The position numbers and the translations under genes were made by a program. A DNA stretch of 64,000 bases from Salinivirgaceae bacterium (GTDB lineage: Bacteria; Bacteroidota; Bacteroidia; Bacteroidales; SZUA-534), in assembly GCA_017645945.1 (NCBI GenBank), contig JAGCNL010000076.1:62001-126000 (forward strand). Direction: 5' to 3'. Of this stretch, positions 18,287-28,681 are shown in pieces. The notes under the pieces are model-generated. The model saw only the letters and a program-made list of their open reading frames with translations. It had not been told where the DNA came from and ran no database searches. Each line of letters starts with the position of its first letter. Within the stretch, counting starts at the first letter, position 1.

Positions 18287-18307
18287 TTTATCTATTAAAG
18301 ATTAGAA

Positions 18308-20137
18308 TTAATTCCATCCGTCGTTCTGCAACAGATTCGACCATTTTAAAATTTCAGACTCCGGAAGCGGACCAAAATACATATAATCATTGTAAGCACG
18401 GGTTTCGTTTGCCACAGGAATCGGAGTATAGGTTTTCTTACCGCCAACAGTCTTGATTTGCATGGCCATAACAGTCTCGTTCAAATCAAGTTTCCAACGG
18501 CGCAAATCCCAGAAACGGTGACCTTCGAAGCAAAGCTCGATGCGGCGCTCGTTGCGGATGAGCTCACGCATTTTGTCTTTATCGCCTTTGACTTTCTCAA
18601 GGTACTCATCGTTAACTATACCACCACGCTGGCGGATAGCCTTGATAACATCGTATGCGCTGTAGCCCGAAGGAGAAGCCGTGGTTGGGCCATACTCTTC
18701 ATTGGCAGCCTCAGCAAATGCCAGATACAACTCTGTATAACGGATACGGGCATTATACTTGTCCTTACCACTCATACCTTTCTGACCACCGCGGCGCTCA
18801 GGTTCGGCCTTCTCATTTATGTACTTGCGCACATAATAGCCGGTGCGGTTTGGTGCAGATGTCGAAATATCCAATCCATCGTTGTTGCTCGGACTATCAA
18901 TAGTTGTGTTGATTGTCTCGCCGTAAGGGCCGAATACCGAGCCATCGTGCACAATGTACAAATCGAGACGCGGATCGCGGTTTGCATACGGATCCTGGTC
19001 GTTATAGCCGCTGCCCGACTCCTTGATCGGATAGCCGTTGGCCATCGGGAATGCATCTACAAGGTTCTGAGTAGGATTAACCCTGGCTTTTCCACTACCA
19101 TACTGTGAAGGTGGATAAAGTTCGCTCTCCCAGTTTGCACTGTGGTTAATGTTCTCTCTCCAGATAATTTCATCCGGATTGCCACGGTTTTTGAAACGCT
19201 CAATCTCTTTGGCATTGGTGTACCAAGTAGCACCAGTTTCTGACAGACCTGCCACACCACCATTACCGTCAAGCACTTTTGCGGCACGCTCAGCAGCCAT
19301 TTTCCACGTAACACCCGATTGGTCGCTGTATGCAGGGCTTGCTGCATACAAAGCAACCTGTGCTGCCAATGCCTCAACAATACGTCCCGAAATGCGGCCA
19401 ACTTTCTCATCACCAAACACATCGTTATACTGGCTCGGATTAGTCACACCCATTTGAACATATTTGGCATACTTATCCGTTTTCAAGTCGCTGGCCGAAA
19501 TGTTACCATAATCGTATGGCAACAGTTCAAGAGCCTTGTCGAAATCACTCAATATTTGCGCAACACACTCGGCAAAAGTTGCGCGGGTGATATTTGCGTT
19601 AAAATCGTCAGTCGGTTTCTCTGACTTTGTCAGGTTAGGAACACCCATCAACTGGCCATTGACCATTCCTGCGTATGCTCTCAAGAAGTAGAACAGTTGG
19701 AATCCGCGCAAAGCGTGTGCCTCACCAGTCAGGAACTCCTTACACATTGCATTGACGGCTTCATCCTTGTTGAAATAAAAGCCATCAACACCCTCAAGGA
19801 ACTGATTCACATAATGAATATTAGTACGTGCTGCACTCCAACGGTCGAACGGGTTGTTGTTACCCTTGGCCGACCAGCTTCCGTTAGCCATCTTCCAGTA
19901 ACCGCTGTTGTAATCGTTGGTCACAGCATCGTCAGTTGCAACATCAGACATTGAGGCCACATTGGTAACATACGGCATATTGTTGTAGCCGTTAAGCATC
20001 AATCCCTGAGCATTCTCAGGTTTCGACATAAAAGTGTCGAAGTCCATTTGGTTCTCGATCATTGGCTCAAAAACATCATCGCAGGCGATGAATGTTGGTA
20101 CAAGAACCATCAAACTTATTATGCTCTTTATTTTCAT
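18308..20137 (-). CDS. SusD/RagB-family lipoprotein, XusD-like (module 2)
   Basis: A 609-residue SusD homologue with lipobox Cys19 (TFIAC) followed by DDVFEPMIENQ. It shares with 6487-8283 the segments ARIRYTELYLAFAEAANEEYGP, SAYDVIKAIRQRGGI and RRIELCFEGHRFWDLRRWK, and the C-terminal SNLLQNDGW. It is 25 bp downstream of the small SusC gene, its presumed partner at the cell surface. Extra short insertions compared with the paralogue lie in the central ligand-binding region. Confidence 0.92.
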   Translation of the reverse strand: MKIKSIISLMVLVPTFIACDDVFEPMIENQMDFDTFMSKPENAQGLMLNGYNNMPYVTNVASMSDVATDDAVTNDYNSGYWKMANGSWSAKGNNNPFDRWSAARTNIHYVNQFLEGVDGFYFNKDEAVNAMCKEFLTGEAHALRGFQLFYFLRAYAGMVNGQLMGVPNLTKSEKPTDDFNANITRATFAECVAQILSDFDKALELLPYDYGNISASDLKTDKYAKYVQMGVTNPSQYNDVFGDEKVGRISGRIVEALAAQVALYAASPAYSDQSGVTWKMAAERAAKVLDGNGGVAGLSETGATWYTNAKEIERFKNRGNPDEIIWRENINHSANWESELYPPSQYGSGKARVNPTQNLVDAFPMANGYPIKESGSGYNDQDPYANRDPRLDLYIVHDGSVFGPYGETINTTIDSPSNNDGLDISTSAPNRTGYYVRKYINEKAEPERRGGQKGMSGKDKYNARIRYTELYLAFAEAANEEYGPTTASPSGYSAYDVIKAIRQRGGIVNDEYLEKVKGDKDKMRELIRNERRIELCFEGHRFWDLRRWKLDLNETVMAMQIKTVGGKKTYTPIPVANETRAYNDYMYFGPLPESEILKWSNLLQNDGWN

Positions 20138-20162
20138 ATCTAATCAAATTTTTAATCAAACA

Positions 20163-23072
20163 TTAAAAAGTAGCCTTAACACCGATGTTGAAGAAACGAG
20201 TCTTGGGGGTATCACCAATAACTGTTTCCAAAACATCGCGCTCCTTCGATATTGTAAGCAGATCTTTTCCGCTAACAAAAGCTGACATTCCTTTAACGAA
20301 GCTGTCACCGAACATCTCCTGCGGGAAATCGTAAGTGATTTGCACCTTGCTCAGGTAGAAGGCATTCTTTTTGTACATCCAGAAATCTGAAGTAACATAA
20401 TTGTTTGCTGCCGAACCTGACGACAATGCCGGGTATTTGGCATTCGGATTATCCTCTGTCCAGGTATCCTTTGCAATTACAGAATATTTGTCGTTATTCT
20501 TCAGCTGATAGTAAGCATTGTTCTTCTGGCCATTTGCGCCGTACTTGCCTGTACCTAAAGCATAGAATGTGAAATTCTTGTATTTAACTGTAAGGTTAAC
20601 ACCCATTACGAATGGTGCTCCAAAACGGCCATCCTTGCCCAAATAAACCTGGTCGTCCTCATCAAGCATACCATTTCCTGCACCGTCTTCGCTCAAATCT
20701 TGATATTTAATGTCACCTGCGCGGACTTTACCTCCGACTTTGACAGTTTTGCTGTCGTTAGCCTCTGCGGCTTCATCGGCAGTGTAATATCCTGCGTTCT
20801 TGTAACCGAATATAGCGTCGATTGGGCGTCCCTCTCTGTCGCGTTGCGGCTGTAATTCAACATCCAAGTCTGTTTGCTCTCTCTTAATCACCTTTGTGTC
20901 ATAGTAGGTTCCAACCAATCCGACAGAAATATCGAAATCAGAAACCTGCTTGTTTACATTCAAAGCGAAGTCAAATCCCTGACGTCCGTTGATGTCGTTG
21001 TTCAATGGGGCAGTAAAACCATCCATGTGGCTCGGCCACATTCTTGTTTTGGTAATCAGATAACCATCCATATTGTTCTTGAAGTATGTGAACTCCGCTT
21101 TTACAAGACCATCCATCAACGATGTTCTAAGGGTAGCCGACAACTCTTTACGCTTAATCATCTCAATATTTTCGTTTTCAGCACCAGTTGCCTTCGACAT
21201 ATCACCACTTCTTGAGTCACCCCAGCCATAATTTCCACTATTACCCCAGGTGCCTAAATACAGAAAGTATTCAGCTTTAACTGTACCGTTATCGTTCTTG
21301 GTGTAAAGATCCCAATCCTCATTCAGGATGCTGGCAGAAGCCGAAATAGTGAGGTCGTCAAAAATCGAGCCATCGAGGAACGATTCTTTAGCAAGATTCC
21401 ATCCCAAAGTCACCGAAGGCGACAGAGCGTTGCGGTGTCCCGGAGCCAACTTAGCCGAGTGGGCAACTGCTGCTGCAACTGTTGCATAGTAGCGATGGGC
21501 GAAATTATAGCTGACATCAAAACCGAGATTGGCATTAGTTCTATTATGGTAGGTTCCTGAAATTGTCTGCTGGAAACCATTGCCCAATGCAAGCACTGAC
21601 ACATTGTGGTCATCGAAGCTGTGGTTGTAGTCGAATTGGAACGACAAAGCCAAGGTGCGGTCGTCGTGAGTGTCATACAAACTCTTCTGACCGTTATCCT
21701 CATCAGCGCCAATCTGAGTCAGACCGATAATCTTCTCATCGTCTGACCATTTTGGGAAATAGACAGCATATTTCGGATTGAAACGAGTGTTGTACGATGT
21801 TTTGAAATCCATACCGAAATTAGTCTTCAACCACAGACCGTCCAACACCTTACTAAGATTGAAATCAAGACCACCGTCAAACTGGAACTGACGGGCAGTG
21901 TAAACGAGCTCGCCACCTGCATAAATCTGCCCCATAGGGGTTCTTTTATTAGTACCATCATCGTTGGTGCCTTTAAAAGAATAGTCAGACTTACCAGCCA
22001 GGAAATAACCATCGTAAATATTGTTCGATGTCTTAATCAATTCAAGAGCTTCTTCGTCTTCTATCAAACTAACTGGAACTAACTGAGCTGTTTCGTTCGG
22101 GAAGTTCGGACGCTCGGTCGAAGCCATATTCCAATATGTCATGTTGTCGCTCGGACTGGCGCTGTATTGCCTGTGCCTTGCATCAGAGAATGTAGCGTTG
22201 GCGTCAACGTGGCCGCTGATATAATCATTGAAGTTTATATCGACATTACCACGGAAACTGATTCTGTTAGTGCGATTCTCCTTTGCATCGGCAACAGTGA
22301 CAAAATCGCCCTCAGTCTGAGCATTGATGTTTCCGTAAAGACGGGCTCTTTTGTTTCCGCCTGACAATTCGAGGACAACCTCCTCATTGCTTCTTGTCTT
22401 CTTAATATAATCTGACGAGAAGTAGTCGATGTCAGGATAATGGTAAGGATTCACGCCGCTTGCGGTCTTATCTATAAGCTCGTCGCTATACGTGATTGTC
22501 TTACCATCGTTCAAACGTGCCATGTTGTAATATGTCATGTAGTCGGCGGCATTGAGGTATTCCGGCAACCGCTTGATGACATCCAAACCGGCATTCACAT
22601 TCACATCAATTTTCAGCTTTTCACGGCTTTGCCCACGCTTGGTAGTAATCAGAATGGCACCTTTGGCGCCGCGGCTTCCGTAAAGAACCAGAGCGTTTGC
22701 ACCTTTTATAAAGGTGATTTGGGCAATTTCAGTAGGCTTAACATTGGCAATGTCACGAGGAATACCGTCGATAAGCACCAGGTAACCGCGGTTATTATCA
22801 GCATCCATACCCCAGAGCGAAGTTCCGTTCCAGCCATTGGCCAATGCCTCCATATTATCCAGACCTCCATGGGTGTAGTTGGTTTTGAGCATTTCCTCGA
22901 CATTAACTACAGAAACGCCACCCAACAAGTCGTTTTGTGCCACGCTGCGGAATGCCGTTTTGACCATATAGACAGAATCCTGCACTTCATCTGTCTCAGT
23001 CTGGGCACTCAAGGCGAATGGCGCAACGGCCATTGCGGCACTCAAGACTAATATATTATGTTTATGTTTCAT
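20163..23072 (-). CDS. SusC-family TonB-dependent transporter, XusC-like, no N-terminal extension (module 2)
   Basis: A 969-residue transporter with a signal peptide (MKHKHNILVLSAAMAVAP, cleavage near ALSAQ) followed directly by the plug (DSVYMVKTAFRSVAQNDLLGG, GYLVLIDGIPRDIANV, GANALVLYGSRGAKGAILI). Like the module 1 copy it has no carboxypeptidase-regulatory-like domain, so the lack is ancestral to the duplication and not a recent truncation. The barrel ends TRFFNIGVKATF. It is 36 bp after the XusB-like gene. It is likely to work with the SusD encoded next. Confidence 0.92.
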   Translation of the reverse strand: MKHKHNILVLSAAMAVAPFALSAQTETDEVQDSVYMVKTAFRSVAQNDLLGGVSVVNVEEMLKTNYTHGGLDNMEALANGWNGTSLWGMDADNNRGYLVLIDGIPRDIANVKPTEIAQITFIKGANALVLYGSRGAKGAILITTKRGQSREKLKIDVNVNAGLDVIKRLPEYLNAADYMTYYNMARLNDGKTITYSDELIDKTASGVNPYHYPDIDYFSSDYIKKTRSNEEVVLELSGGNKRARLYGNINAQTEGDFVTVADAKENRTNRISFRGNVDINFNDYISGHVDANATFSDARHRQYSASPSDNMTYWNMASTERPNFPNETAQLVPVSLIEDEEALELIKTSNNIYDGYFLAGKSDYSFKGTNDDGTNKRTPMGQIYAGGELVYTARQFQFDGGLDFNLSKVLDGLWLKTNFGMDFKTSYNTRFNPKYAVYFPKWSDDEKIIGLTQIGADEDNGQKSLYDTHDDRTLALSFQFDYNHSFDDHNVSVLALGNGFQQTISGTYHNRTNANLGFDVSYNFAHRYYATVAAAVAHSAKLAPGHRNALSPSVTLGWNLAKESFLDGSIFDDLTISASASILNEDWDLYTKNDNGTVKAEYFLYLGTWGNSGNYGWGDSRSGDMSKATGAENENIEMIKRKELSATLRTSLMDGLVKAEFTYFKNNMDGYLITKTRMWPSHMDGFTAPLNNDINGRQGFDFALNVNKQVSDFDISVGLVGTYYDTKVIKREQTDLDVELQPQRDREGRPIDAIFGYKNAGYYTADEAAEANDSKTVKVGGKVRAGDIKYQDLSEDGAGNGMLDEDDQVYLGKDGRFGAPFVMGVNLTVKYKNFTFYALGTGKYGANGQKNNAYYQLKNNDKYSVIAKDTWTEDNPNAKYPALSSGSAANNYVTSDFWMYKKNAFYLSKVQITYDFPQEMFGDSFVKGMSAFVSGKDLLTISKERDVLETVIGDTPKTRFFNIGVKATF

Positions 23073-23108
23073 TTTTATTCGTTTAATAATTCAACAATCG
23101 ACCAATCA

Positions 23109-25124
23109 TTACCATCCCGGATTCTGAGCAAATCCTTCATACAGATATACATCGTTATCAGGGAATGGGAACCAATAGTGTTTCGTTCCGAAATTACGTG
23201 TAATTATCGGCTTCAGATGATATCCGTTAACTTTTGCGTCTTTTGGGTCCTCGCCATTCTGGAATTTATAGAAATCGTCAGACTCGCCACGGGTGAACTC
23301 AACCGAGTACTTGGTGTTGTAAGGATACTCGGTCAGGAGCAGCCAGCGCTGCAAATCGTTGAAGCGGAAACCTTCAAACGACAGCTCAACAGCACGCTCG
23401 CGACGAATCTCATCCATGAACAGCTTATTGTCAGTAATATATTTTGCATTTGCATTTGAACCTCTACCACCTACAGGTCCGCAGTGGCAACGCTCACGAA
23501 CAACGTTGACTGCATCAACAGCTGTCTTGTCGAACGATTTTGCCTTTTGAGTTGCTCCGCCAATAGCTGCGCAAGCTTCGGCATACATCAGATAGACATC
23601 GGCCAAACGCATATACGAAATATACACGTGCATACCGTCGCCCCACTTATCGGCATAATCCTTGTCAACCTCGTTGCAAGTGTGCGGCACGAGTTTCTGG
23701 ATAAAGTAACCAGTCTGGCTGCCATCGGCCACCGGACGCATATTGCCGCCAGTGAACAACTCGCAGTAAACATATGGCTGCTGGTTCTTCGGAGCTGAAC
23801 CGTTCAGATATTTGAAACCATCGAAAACAATGTCGTGATAGAAACGCGGATCGCGGTCTTTCCATGGGTGAGTCGGGTCGAAACCATTGGCGTAATTGCC
23901 GTTCTCATCCTTAATTGGCAGTCCGTTTGCCATACCGTACATTTCAACCAAGTTTGCTGTTGGCTGGTGAATAATCTTATCGTGAGCCACCAAACCTGCC
24001 ATTTTAGGACCGAACACTTTCGCTGTTGCCCAGTTCGAACTGTTGTCCGACGAGTTAGACGGACCACGCCAGATGGCTTCGTTTCCACCAGGGTTTTTCA
24101 GCTTCTTGTTAAGTGTGTAGAACAAATCAGAATAGCACCACAAATCATCGTATCCAGGAGTGATTTCGTCACTCATCACGTGATTATAGATGTCTGAGTA
24201 GTCGAAGTTTGCTAGTTTGTATTGCTCATTGGCTTTTGTCTCAATCAGATTAAGAGCCAAACCTAAAGTCTCAGCTGCAGAATCGCAAAGAGCCTTGTTG
24301 TAGTCGTATGTCAGACCACTGCTCAAAGCACCAATTTGAGCGCCGTGCTCCATCAACGGACTGGCTGCCCACAGTTGGCATTTGCCTTTGTAGCACAAAG
24401 CTGTAATCTTATTGGCACGCAACTGGTTTTTCTCATCCTGGCCTTTAACTGATGTGCTGTCCCAGCATATAGGAAGCAACTCTGCAGCCTTTCTGAAGTC
24501 CTCAGCACAACGTGCGGCGCATTCCTGGAACGACAATCTCGGCAATTCAGGAATATTGTTGGCATCCAAAACCGCATCAATATAAGGCAGACCGCCAAAC
24601 CATTCCATCAATTCGAAATGCCACCAAGCACGATAGAAATAGCACTGGCCCAAAATACGGTTCTTCTCCTCATCGGTACCAATCATTTCGTCGATATGCT
24701 CCAAACCCATATTGGCCTTGCGGATGCAATACCAGGCATGTCCCCACAACGAATGGTTCTTAGGCTGATTAATTCCGCTTGGATTGTTGCTTGAGGTTAA
24801 AAGCCAGTTTCCGAGGTCGGAAGTCGGCTGATACCATTTTCTGAAGTTACCAAGGTCAATCTGGTGTGTCAGACGGTCATCGCCCTGTGGGTTGAACACC
24901 TCGTCGTCGCCCCAGTTCCACGAAGGACACCAGCTGCACTTCTCCTTGTCGGGGATGCAGTTAATAATCTCCTCAACAAATCCCTGGTAGTTTTCGAAGT
25001 TTTTAAATGCGTCACTACCCGACACTGTGGTATTCGGCTCTCTGTCAAGATAGTCTTCGCACGACATCAGCGATGCGCACAAGACGAAACCGAACAACCC
25101 TGCTATATATAATGTCTTTTTCAT
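23109..25124 (-). CDS. SusD/RagB-family lipoprotein, XusB-like (module 2)
   Basis: A 671-residue SusD homologue; lipobox Cys22 (LMSC) followed by EDYLDREPNT. It keeps the core CYFYRAWWHFELMEWFGG and the block RRERAVELSFEGFRFNDLQRW, and ends FAQNPGW. It is close to the module 1 XusB-like protein over most of its length, with short insertions such as the Gly/Asn-rich loop near VGGRGSNAN. It begins 11 bp after the XusA-like stop, the same gap as in module 1, and is the probable lid of that transporter. Confidence 0.93.
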   Translation of the reverse strand: MKKTLYIAGLFGFVLCASLMSCEDYLDREPNTTVSGSDAFKNFENYQGFVEEIINCIPDKEKCSWCPSWNWGDDEVFNPQGDDRLTHQIDLGNFRKWYQPTSDLGNWLLTSSNNPSGINQPKNHSLWGHAWYCIRKANMGLEHIDEMIGTDEEKNRILGQCYFYRAWWHFELMEWFGGLPYIDAVLDANNIPELPRLSFQECAARCAEDFRKAAELLPICWDSTSVKGQDEKNQLRANKITALCYKGKCQLWAASPLMEHGAQIGALSSGLTYDYNKALCDSAAETLGLALNLIETKANEQYKLANFDYSDIYNHVMSDEITPGYDDLWCYSDLFYTLNKKLKNPGGNEAIWRGPSNSSDNSSNWATAKVFGPKMAGLVAHDKIIHQPTANLVEMYGMANGLPIKDENGNYANGFDPTHPWKDRDPRFYHDIVFDGFKYLNGSAPKNQQPYVYCELFTGGNMRPVADGSQTGYFIQKLVPHTCNEVDKDYADKWGDGMHVYISYMRLADVYLMYAEACAAIGGATQKAKSFDKTAVDAVNVVRERCHCGPVGGRGSNANAKYITDNKLFMDEIRRERAVELSFEGFRFNDLQRWLLLTEYPYNTKYSVEFTRGESDDFYKFQNGEDPKDAKVNGYHLKPIITRNFGTKHYWFPFPDNDVYLYEGFAQNPGW

Positions 25125-25135
25125 CTGTTTAAGTT

Positions 25136-28100
25136 TTAGAATGTTACATTAATACCCAAATTGAAACGTTTAACAGTTGGGTAAGCTCCCAAATAACCTC
25201 CGTTACCTGTGTTTGCCTCACGGTCGTCAGGCATTTTGGTCCATAACCACAAGTTGTTGCCATTGACAAAAACCTTCAAGTATTTAAGGCCAATATTCTT
25301 AATCCATTGTCCTTCACGCCAAGAGTATGCTAATTCAACATTCTTCAGACGGAGATATGAACCGTCGAACAAATATTGCGTACCATATTCGGAGAATTGC
25401 TCACCATTCTTACTTGTAGGTGCTGTACTCCAACGATACGGAGTAACATCGGCATTCGGGTTGTCTTTTGTCCAGAGATCGCCCATATCATAAACTGCAT
25501 TCAGTTTCATACCAAAGCTCTGGAGCACAACGTCGCGTGTAACATTGCGAACGCCATAGAACTGAGCAAAACAGCTGAAGCCTTTCCAGTAAAACTGCAA
25601 AAGTGCGTTGTAAGTGTTCTGCGGTGTGCTGGTGAATCCGTAAGGAGCGTTATCCTTGCTGTCGATAACACCATCACCGTTGAAGTCGATAATATAGTAG
25701 CTGCCTGGCAGACGATAGCCATCGTTAGCCTCAAATGCCGGACTACCATACAACTCATCGATATTATTGATGAATCCTGCATCGACATACGTGCGATACT
25801 GACCAATTGAATAGCCCTCTTTCTTCTGATAATCAGGCATCAGTTTCGGGTCATCACGGTCAATAATCTCATTCTCATTGTGAGTTATGCTGAAGTGACC
25901 TTGCACGCGCATATCACGGTTAATCTGCTTGTTGACACGAAGTTCAATCTCGTAACCTTTTGCTTTAACCTCACCCATATTGGTTACAGGAACATCAAAG
26001 CCGAAATAAGAAGGAATGGCGCGGTCGCCACCATTAATCAATATATCGTAACGCTTGTCGCGGAAGATTTCGATATTACCAGCCATCAAACCTTGGAACA
26101 ACGAGTAGTCGATACCGAAGTTGAACTTTTGAACTGTCTCCCAGTGCACATCAGGGTTACCCAGTTTACTCTGACGGTATTGTACATATGTACTTTCCTG
26201 ACCATTATCAACTGTTGTGCTGGCCTTGCCGCCATAACTCCACTCATCCATATAGAGGTAAGAACCTGCATTGTCACTACCAACCCAACCCAATGATGCG
26301 CGGAATTTCAACATATCAATATAGTGTTCTTCTTTCAAGAACGACATAAACTGTTCCTCTGAAATCATCCAGCCGATAGCACCTGAGTTGAACAATGCAA
26401 ATCGGTTTTTAGCAGCAAATTTCTCAGAACCGTTGTAAGAGCCGTTGTACTCAAAGAAATAGCGGCGTGCATAGTTATAAGTTGAACGGAACGCCCAGTC
26501 CTCACGATACGATGGAATGCCACTTCCAAATAATGATTTCCTGCGTTGGAACATACCCATTGCGGTAATGCTATGCGCATCGAAATCGCCCTTCCAGTCT
26601 ACCCGTGTCTGATAGTTCAAACTACGGTTAACACTACCCATTGTACCATTCGATGTGCCCCAACCTGGCAACACTACATGGTCGAAACCAGACACCTTGT
26701 TTATGGTTTGTGAGTATGAAGCCTGACCAGTTACCGGGTCAATCCACTTTTCCTGAGCACCGCTACCACCATCGTTAACACCGCGGCCTGTCTCCTCGAA
26801 AGAGTTATCCATAGCAATATTTCCTCTGATGCTCAAACCTTTCAACAGGAAGTCAAGTTTCTGTTCCAAAGTAAAGTCGGTTGTGATTGTGTTTGTTGTC
26901 TTTTTTCTCACACCAGCCAAAGCGGTTGTTTTGGCTGAGTTACGTGCGTTGTTCTGGTCAGCAGGATAATAGCCCCACGAACCATCCTCATAATAAGGGA
27001 CAAACACATCAGGACCAATATTATAGGCACCAGCCCAACGTTGAGCCTCCTCCCATGCGTTACCGGCATTCTCGTTTGGCGATTTCTTGATAGCAAGCGA
27101 ACCGGCAATGTTCATTGAAAACATTGTTGTCTTAGTGATGTTAAAGTCCATATTGCTACGTGCGTTGATACGCTGAAAGCCATAACCTGACTCGTATCCG
27201 CGATGGTTATCGAAGATGCGCATAAGGTCGCTCTCGTAAACGTATTCAGCAGAACCATAATATCTTACGATTTTTGTACCACCACTGACACTCAAGTTTG
27301 CTTTATATGAGAGAGCATAGCTTTTGAACAATTCTTCCTGCCAGTCAACGTTAGGATAACGCTCTGACAGCAAGTTGCCGAATTCATCTCTTGCATTTGG
27401 GTCGCTTGGGCGGTATTTCTCAATAGTCTCCTGAGGTGTGATATACTCCCACGACTCTCTGTCAGTAACTGGCAACTCCATTTCGATTGTCTTGTTACGA
27501 GCCACCAAAGCATCGTATGAATCGAGTTTGTTAGGCAGCTTCGACACACGTTTCATAGTTGTTGTGAAACCGGCATCGATACGGGCCTTGCCTTCCTCAC
27601 CGCGTTTGGTTGTGATAAGGATAACGCCGTTGGCACCCTCCACACCGTAAACGGCTGTTGCCGAAGCATCTTTCAAAACAGAGATGCTCTCAACCGAAGT
27701 GATGTCGACAGAGTTCATTGAACGCTTAATACCGTCGACCAAAACCAACGGTTCGCTGCCGTTCCATGAACTTGTACCACGAATGACGATTTTTGCATCT
27801 TCCTCACCCGGCTCACCAGTATCCTGAGTGGTGATAACGCCAGGCAGGTTACCGGTCAAGGCCGCACCGATGTTTGTAACACCAGCGGCACGTTGCAGAG
27901 AAGCACCAGTGGTTTGCGCAATTGCACCCACAACCGATTCTTTCTTCTGTTGTCCGTAACCCACAACAACAACCTCATCCAAGCCCACTACATCGGGCAC
28001 TAACGAAATGTTGTAAGGTCCAGCACCTTTTACAGTTACCTCCTCTGTGTTATAACCAATGTAGGTAATAACTAACACATCATTGTCGGCAGCCTGCATG

Positions 28101-28294
28101 CTGAATGATCCGTCGCCTGCTGTAATTGTACCAATCGTTGTTCCTTTAATTACAACGTTGACACCTGGAACAGGCATTTGCTCCTCATCCAATATTTTAC
28201 CCGAAATTTGATGTCTTTGAGCAAAAACACTGAATGACAGCAACATCATTGGCAGCATCGTAACCGCCAATTTCCATAGTCGATGTTTACTCAT
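25136..28294 (-). CDS. SusC-family TonB-dependent transporter, XusA-like (module 2)
   Basis: A full-length SusC of 1052 residues: signal peptide (FSVFAQ near 21-26), carboxypeptidase-regulatory-like domain, DEVVVVGYG TonB-box region, plug, and barrel ending KRFNLGINVTF. The first 115 residues differ from the module 1 copy at only about ten positions, the plug is also close, and the barrel is more diverged, with indels around residues 290-310 and 420-460. It is the first gene of module 2 and has a 387-bp upstream region next to the hybrid regulator gene, so it is the nearest likely target of that regulator. Confidence 0.95.
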   Translation of the reverse strand: MSKHRLWKLAVTMLPMMLLSFSVFAQRHQISGKILDEEQMPVPGVNVVIKGTTIGTITAGDGSFSMQAADNDVLVITYIGYNTEEVTVKGAGPYNISLVPDVVGLDEVVVVGYGQQKKESVVGAIAQTTGASLQRAAGVTNIGAALTGNLPGVITTQDTGEPGEEDAKIVIRGTSSWNGSEPLVLVDGIKRSMNSVDITSVESISVLKDASATAVYGVEGANGVILITTKRGEEGKARIDAGFTTTMKRVSKLPNKLDSYDALVARNKTIEMELPVTDRESWEYITPQETIEKYRPSDPNARDEFGNLLSERYPNVDWQEELFKSYALSYKANLSVSGGTKIVRYYGSAEYVYESDLMRIFDNHRGYESGYGFQRINARSNMDFNITKTTMFSMNIAGSLAIKKSPNENAGNAWEEAQRWAGAYNIGPDVFVPYYEDGSWGYYPADQNNARNSAKTTALAGVRKKTTNTITTDFTLEQKLDFLLKGLSIRGNIAMDNSFEETGRGVNDGGSGAQEKWIDPVTGQASYSQTINKVSGFDHVVLPGWGTSNGTMGSVNRSLNYQTRVDWKGDFDAHSITAMGMFQRRKSLFGSGIPSYREDWAFRSTYNYARRYFFEYNGSYNGSEKFAAKNRFALFNSGAIGWMISEEQFMSFLKEEHYIDMLKFRASLGWVGSDNAGSYLYMDEWSYGGKASTTVDNGQESTYVQYRQSKLGNPDVHWETVQKFNFGIDYSLFQGLMAGNIEIFRDKRYDILINGGDRAIPSYFGFDVPVTNMGEVKAKGYEIELRVNKQINRDMRVQGHFSITHNENEIIDRDDPKLMPDYQKKEGYSIGQYRTYVDAGFINNIDELYGSPAFEANDGYRLPGSYYIIDFNGDGVIDSKDNAPYGFTSTPQNTYNALLQFYWKGFSCFAQFYGVRNVTRDVVLQSFGMKLNAVYDMGDLWTKDNPNADVTPYRWSTAPTSKNGEQFSEYGTQYLFDGSYLRLKNVELAYSWREGQWIKNIGLKYLKVFVNGNNLWLWTKMPDDREANTGNGGYLGAYPTVKRFNLGINVTF

Positions 28295-28681
28295 TTTTAA
28301 AATGTTTGGTTATTAAATGTTTATAGTCACTTTCAAATCCCATATTGAATTTGTTTTTCCCCATTTCATTATTCGCTGGCATTTTTCTCCATCCCCATTC
28401 AACCATGTTTTTCTGCGCAAACGATTCCATTTTTACAAAATGAATCGACTTTTTTCACACGTCGTTAATAAAAATAAAAGTCACCTTTAATTTTATTAAT
28501 GCGTAAGAATCAATTCAATACATCAAGTTGCTCAAAAAACGTTTGGCTGCCCCACGAATCACCATCGAATGCCGAAAAATAGATAAATAAATCAAATAAG
28601 AAACATTTTGTTCAAAAAAAGATACCTACTGGAGAATGGTACTTTTTAACGTATTCACAAAACGTTTTGGAATGGTTTCGC
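28295..28681. other. Promoter region of Xus-like module 2
   Basis: No gene. AT-rich spacer between the module 2 XusA-like start and the regulator stop. The 40 bases before the start codon resemble the module 1 leader. A perfect 12-bp palindrome CAAAACGTTTTG lies at 28658-28669, with a related AAAACGTTTGG at about 28535-28545. I found no TGAGAC/GTCTCA box and no perfect TAnnTTTG element. Confidence 0.5.

Larger units (their letters stand above)
5376..28294 (-). repeat. Tandem duplication of a five-gene glycan-uptake module
   Basis: Copy 1 spans 5376-16315 and copy 2 spans 16706-28294. Both hold the same five genes in the same order and orientation. Matching intergenic gaps (11 bp after the large SusC, 36 bp before the small SusC when the 11126 start is used) and paired terminators and leaders show descent from one module. 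Proteins are clearly homologous but diverged, so the duplication is not recent. The gene order equals that of xusABCDE in xylan-utilising Prevotella and Bacteroides. Confidence 0.88.

Noticed and set aside
5376..28294. Assembly artefact duplicating one module
   Set aside because: The two copies differ throughout at protein level and have different indels and gene lengths, so they are real diverged paralogues.
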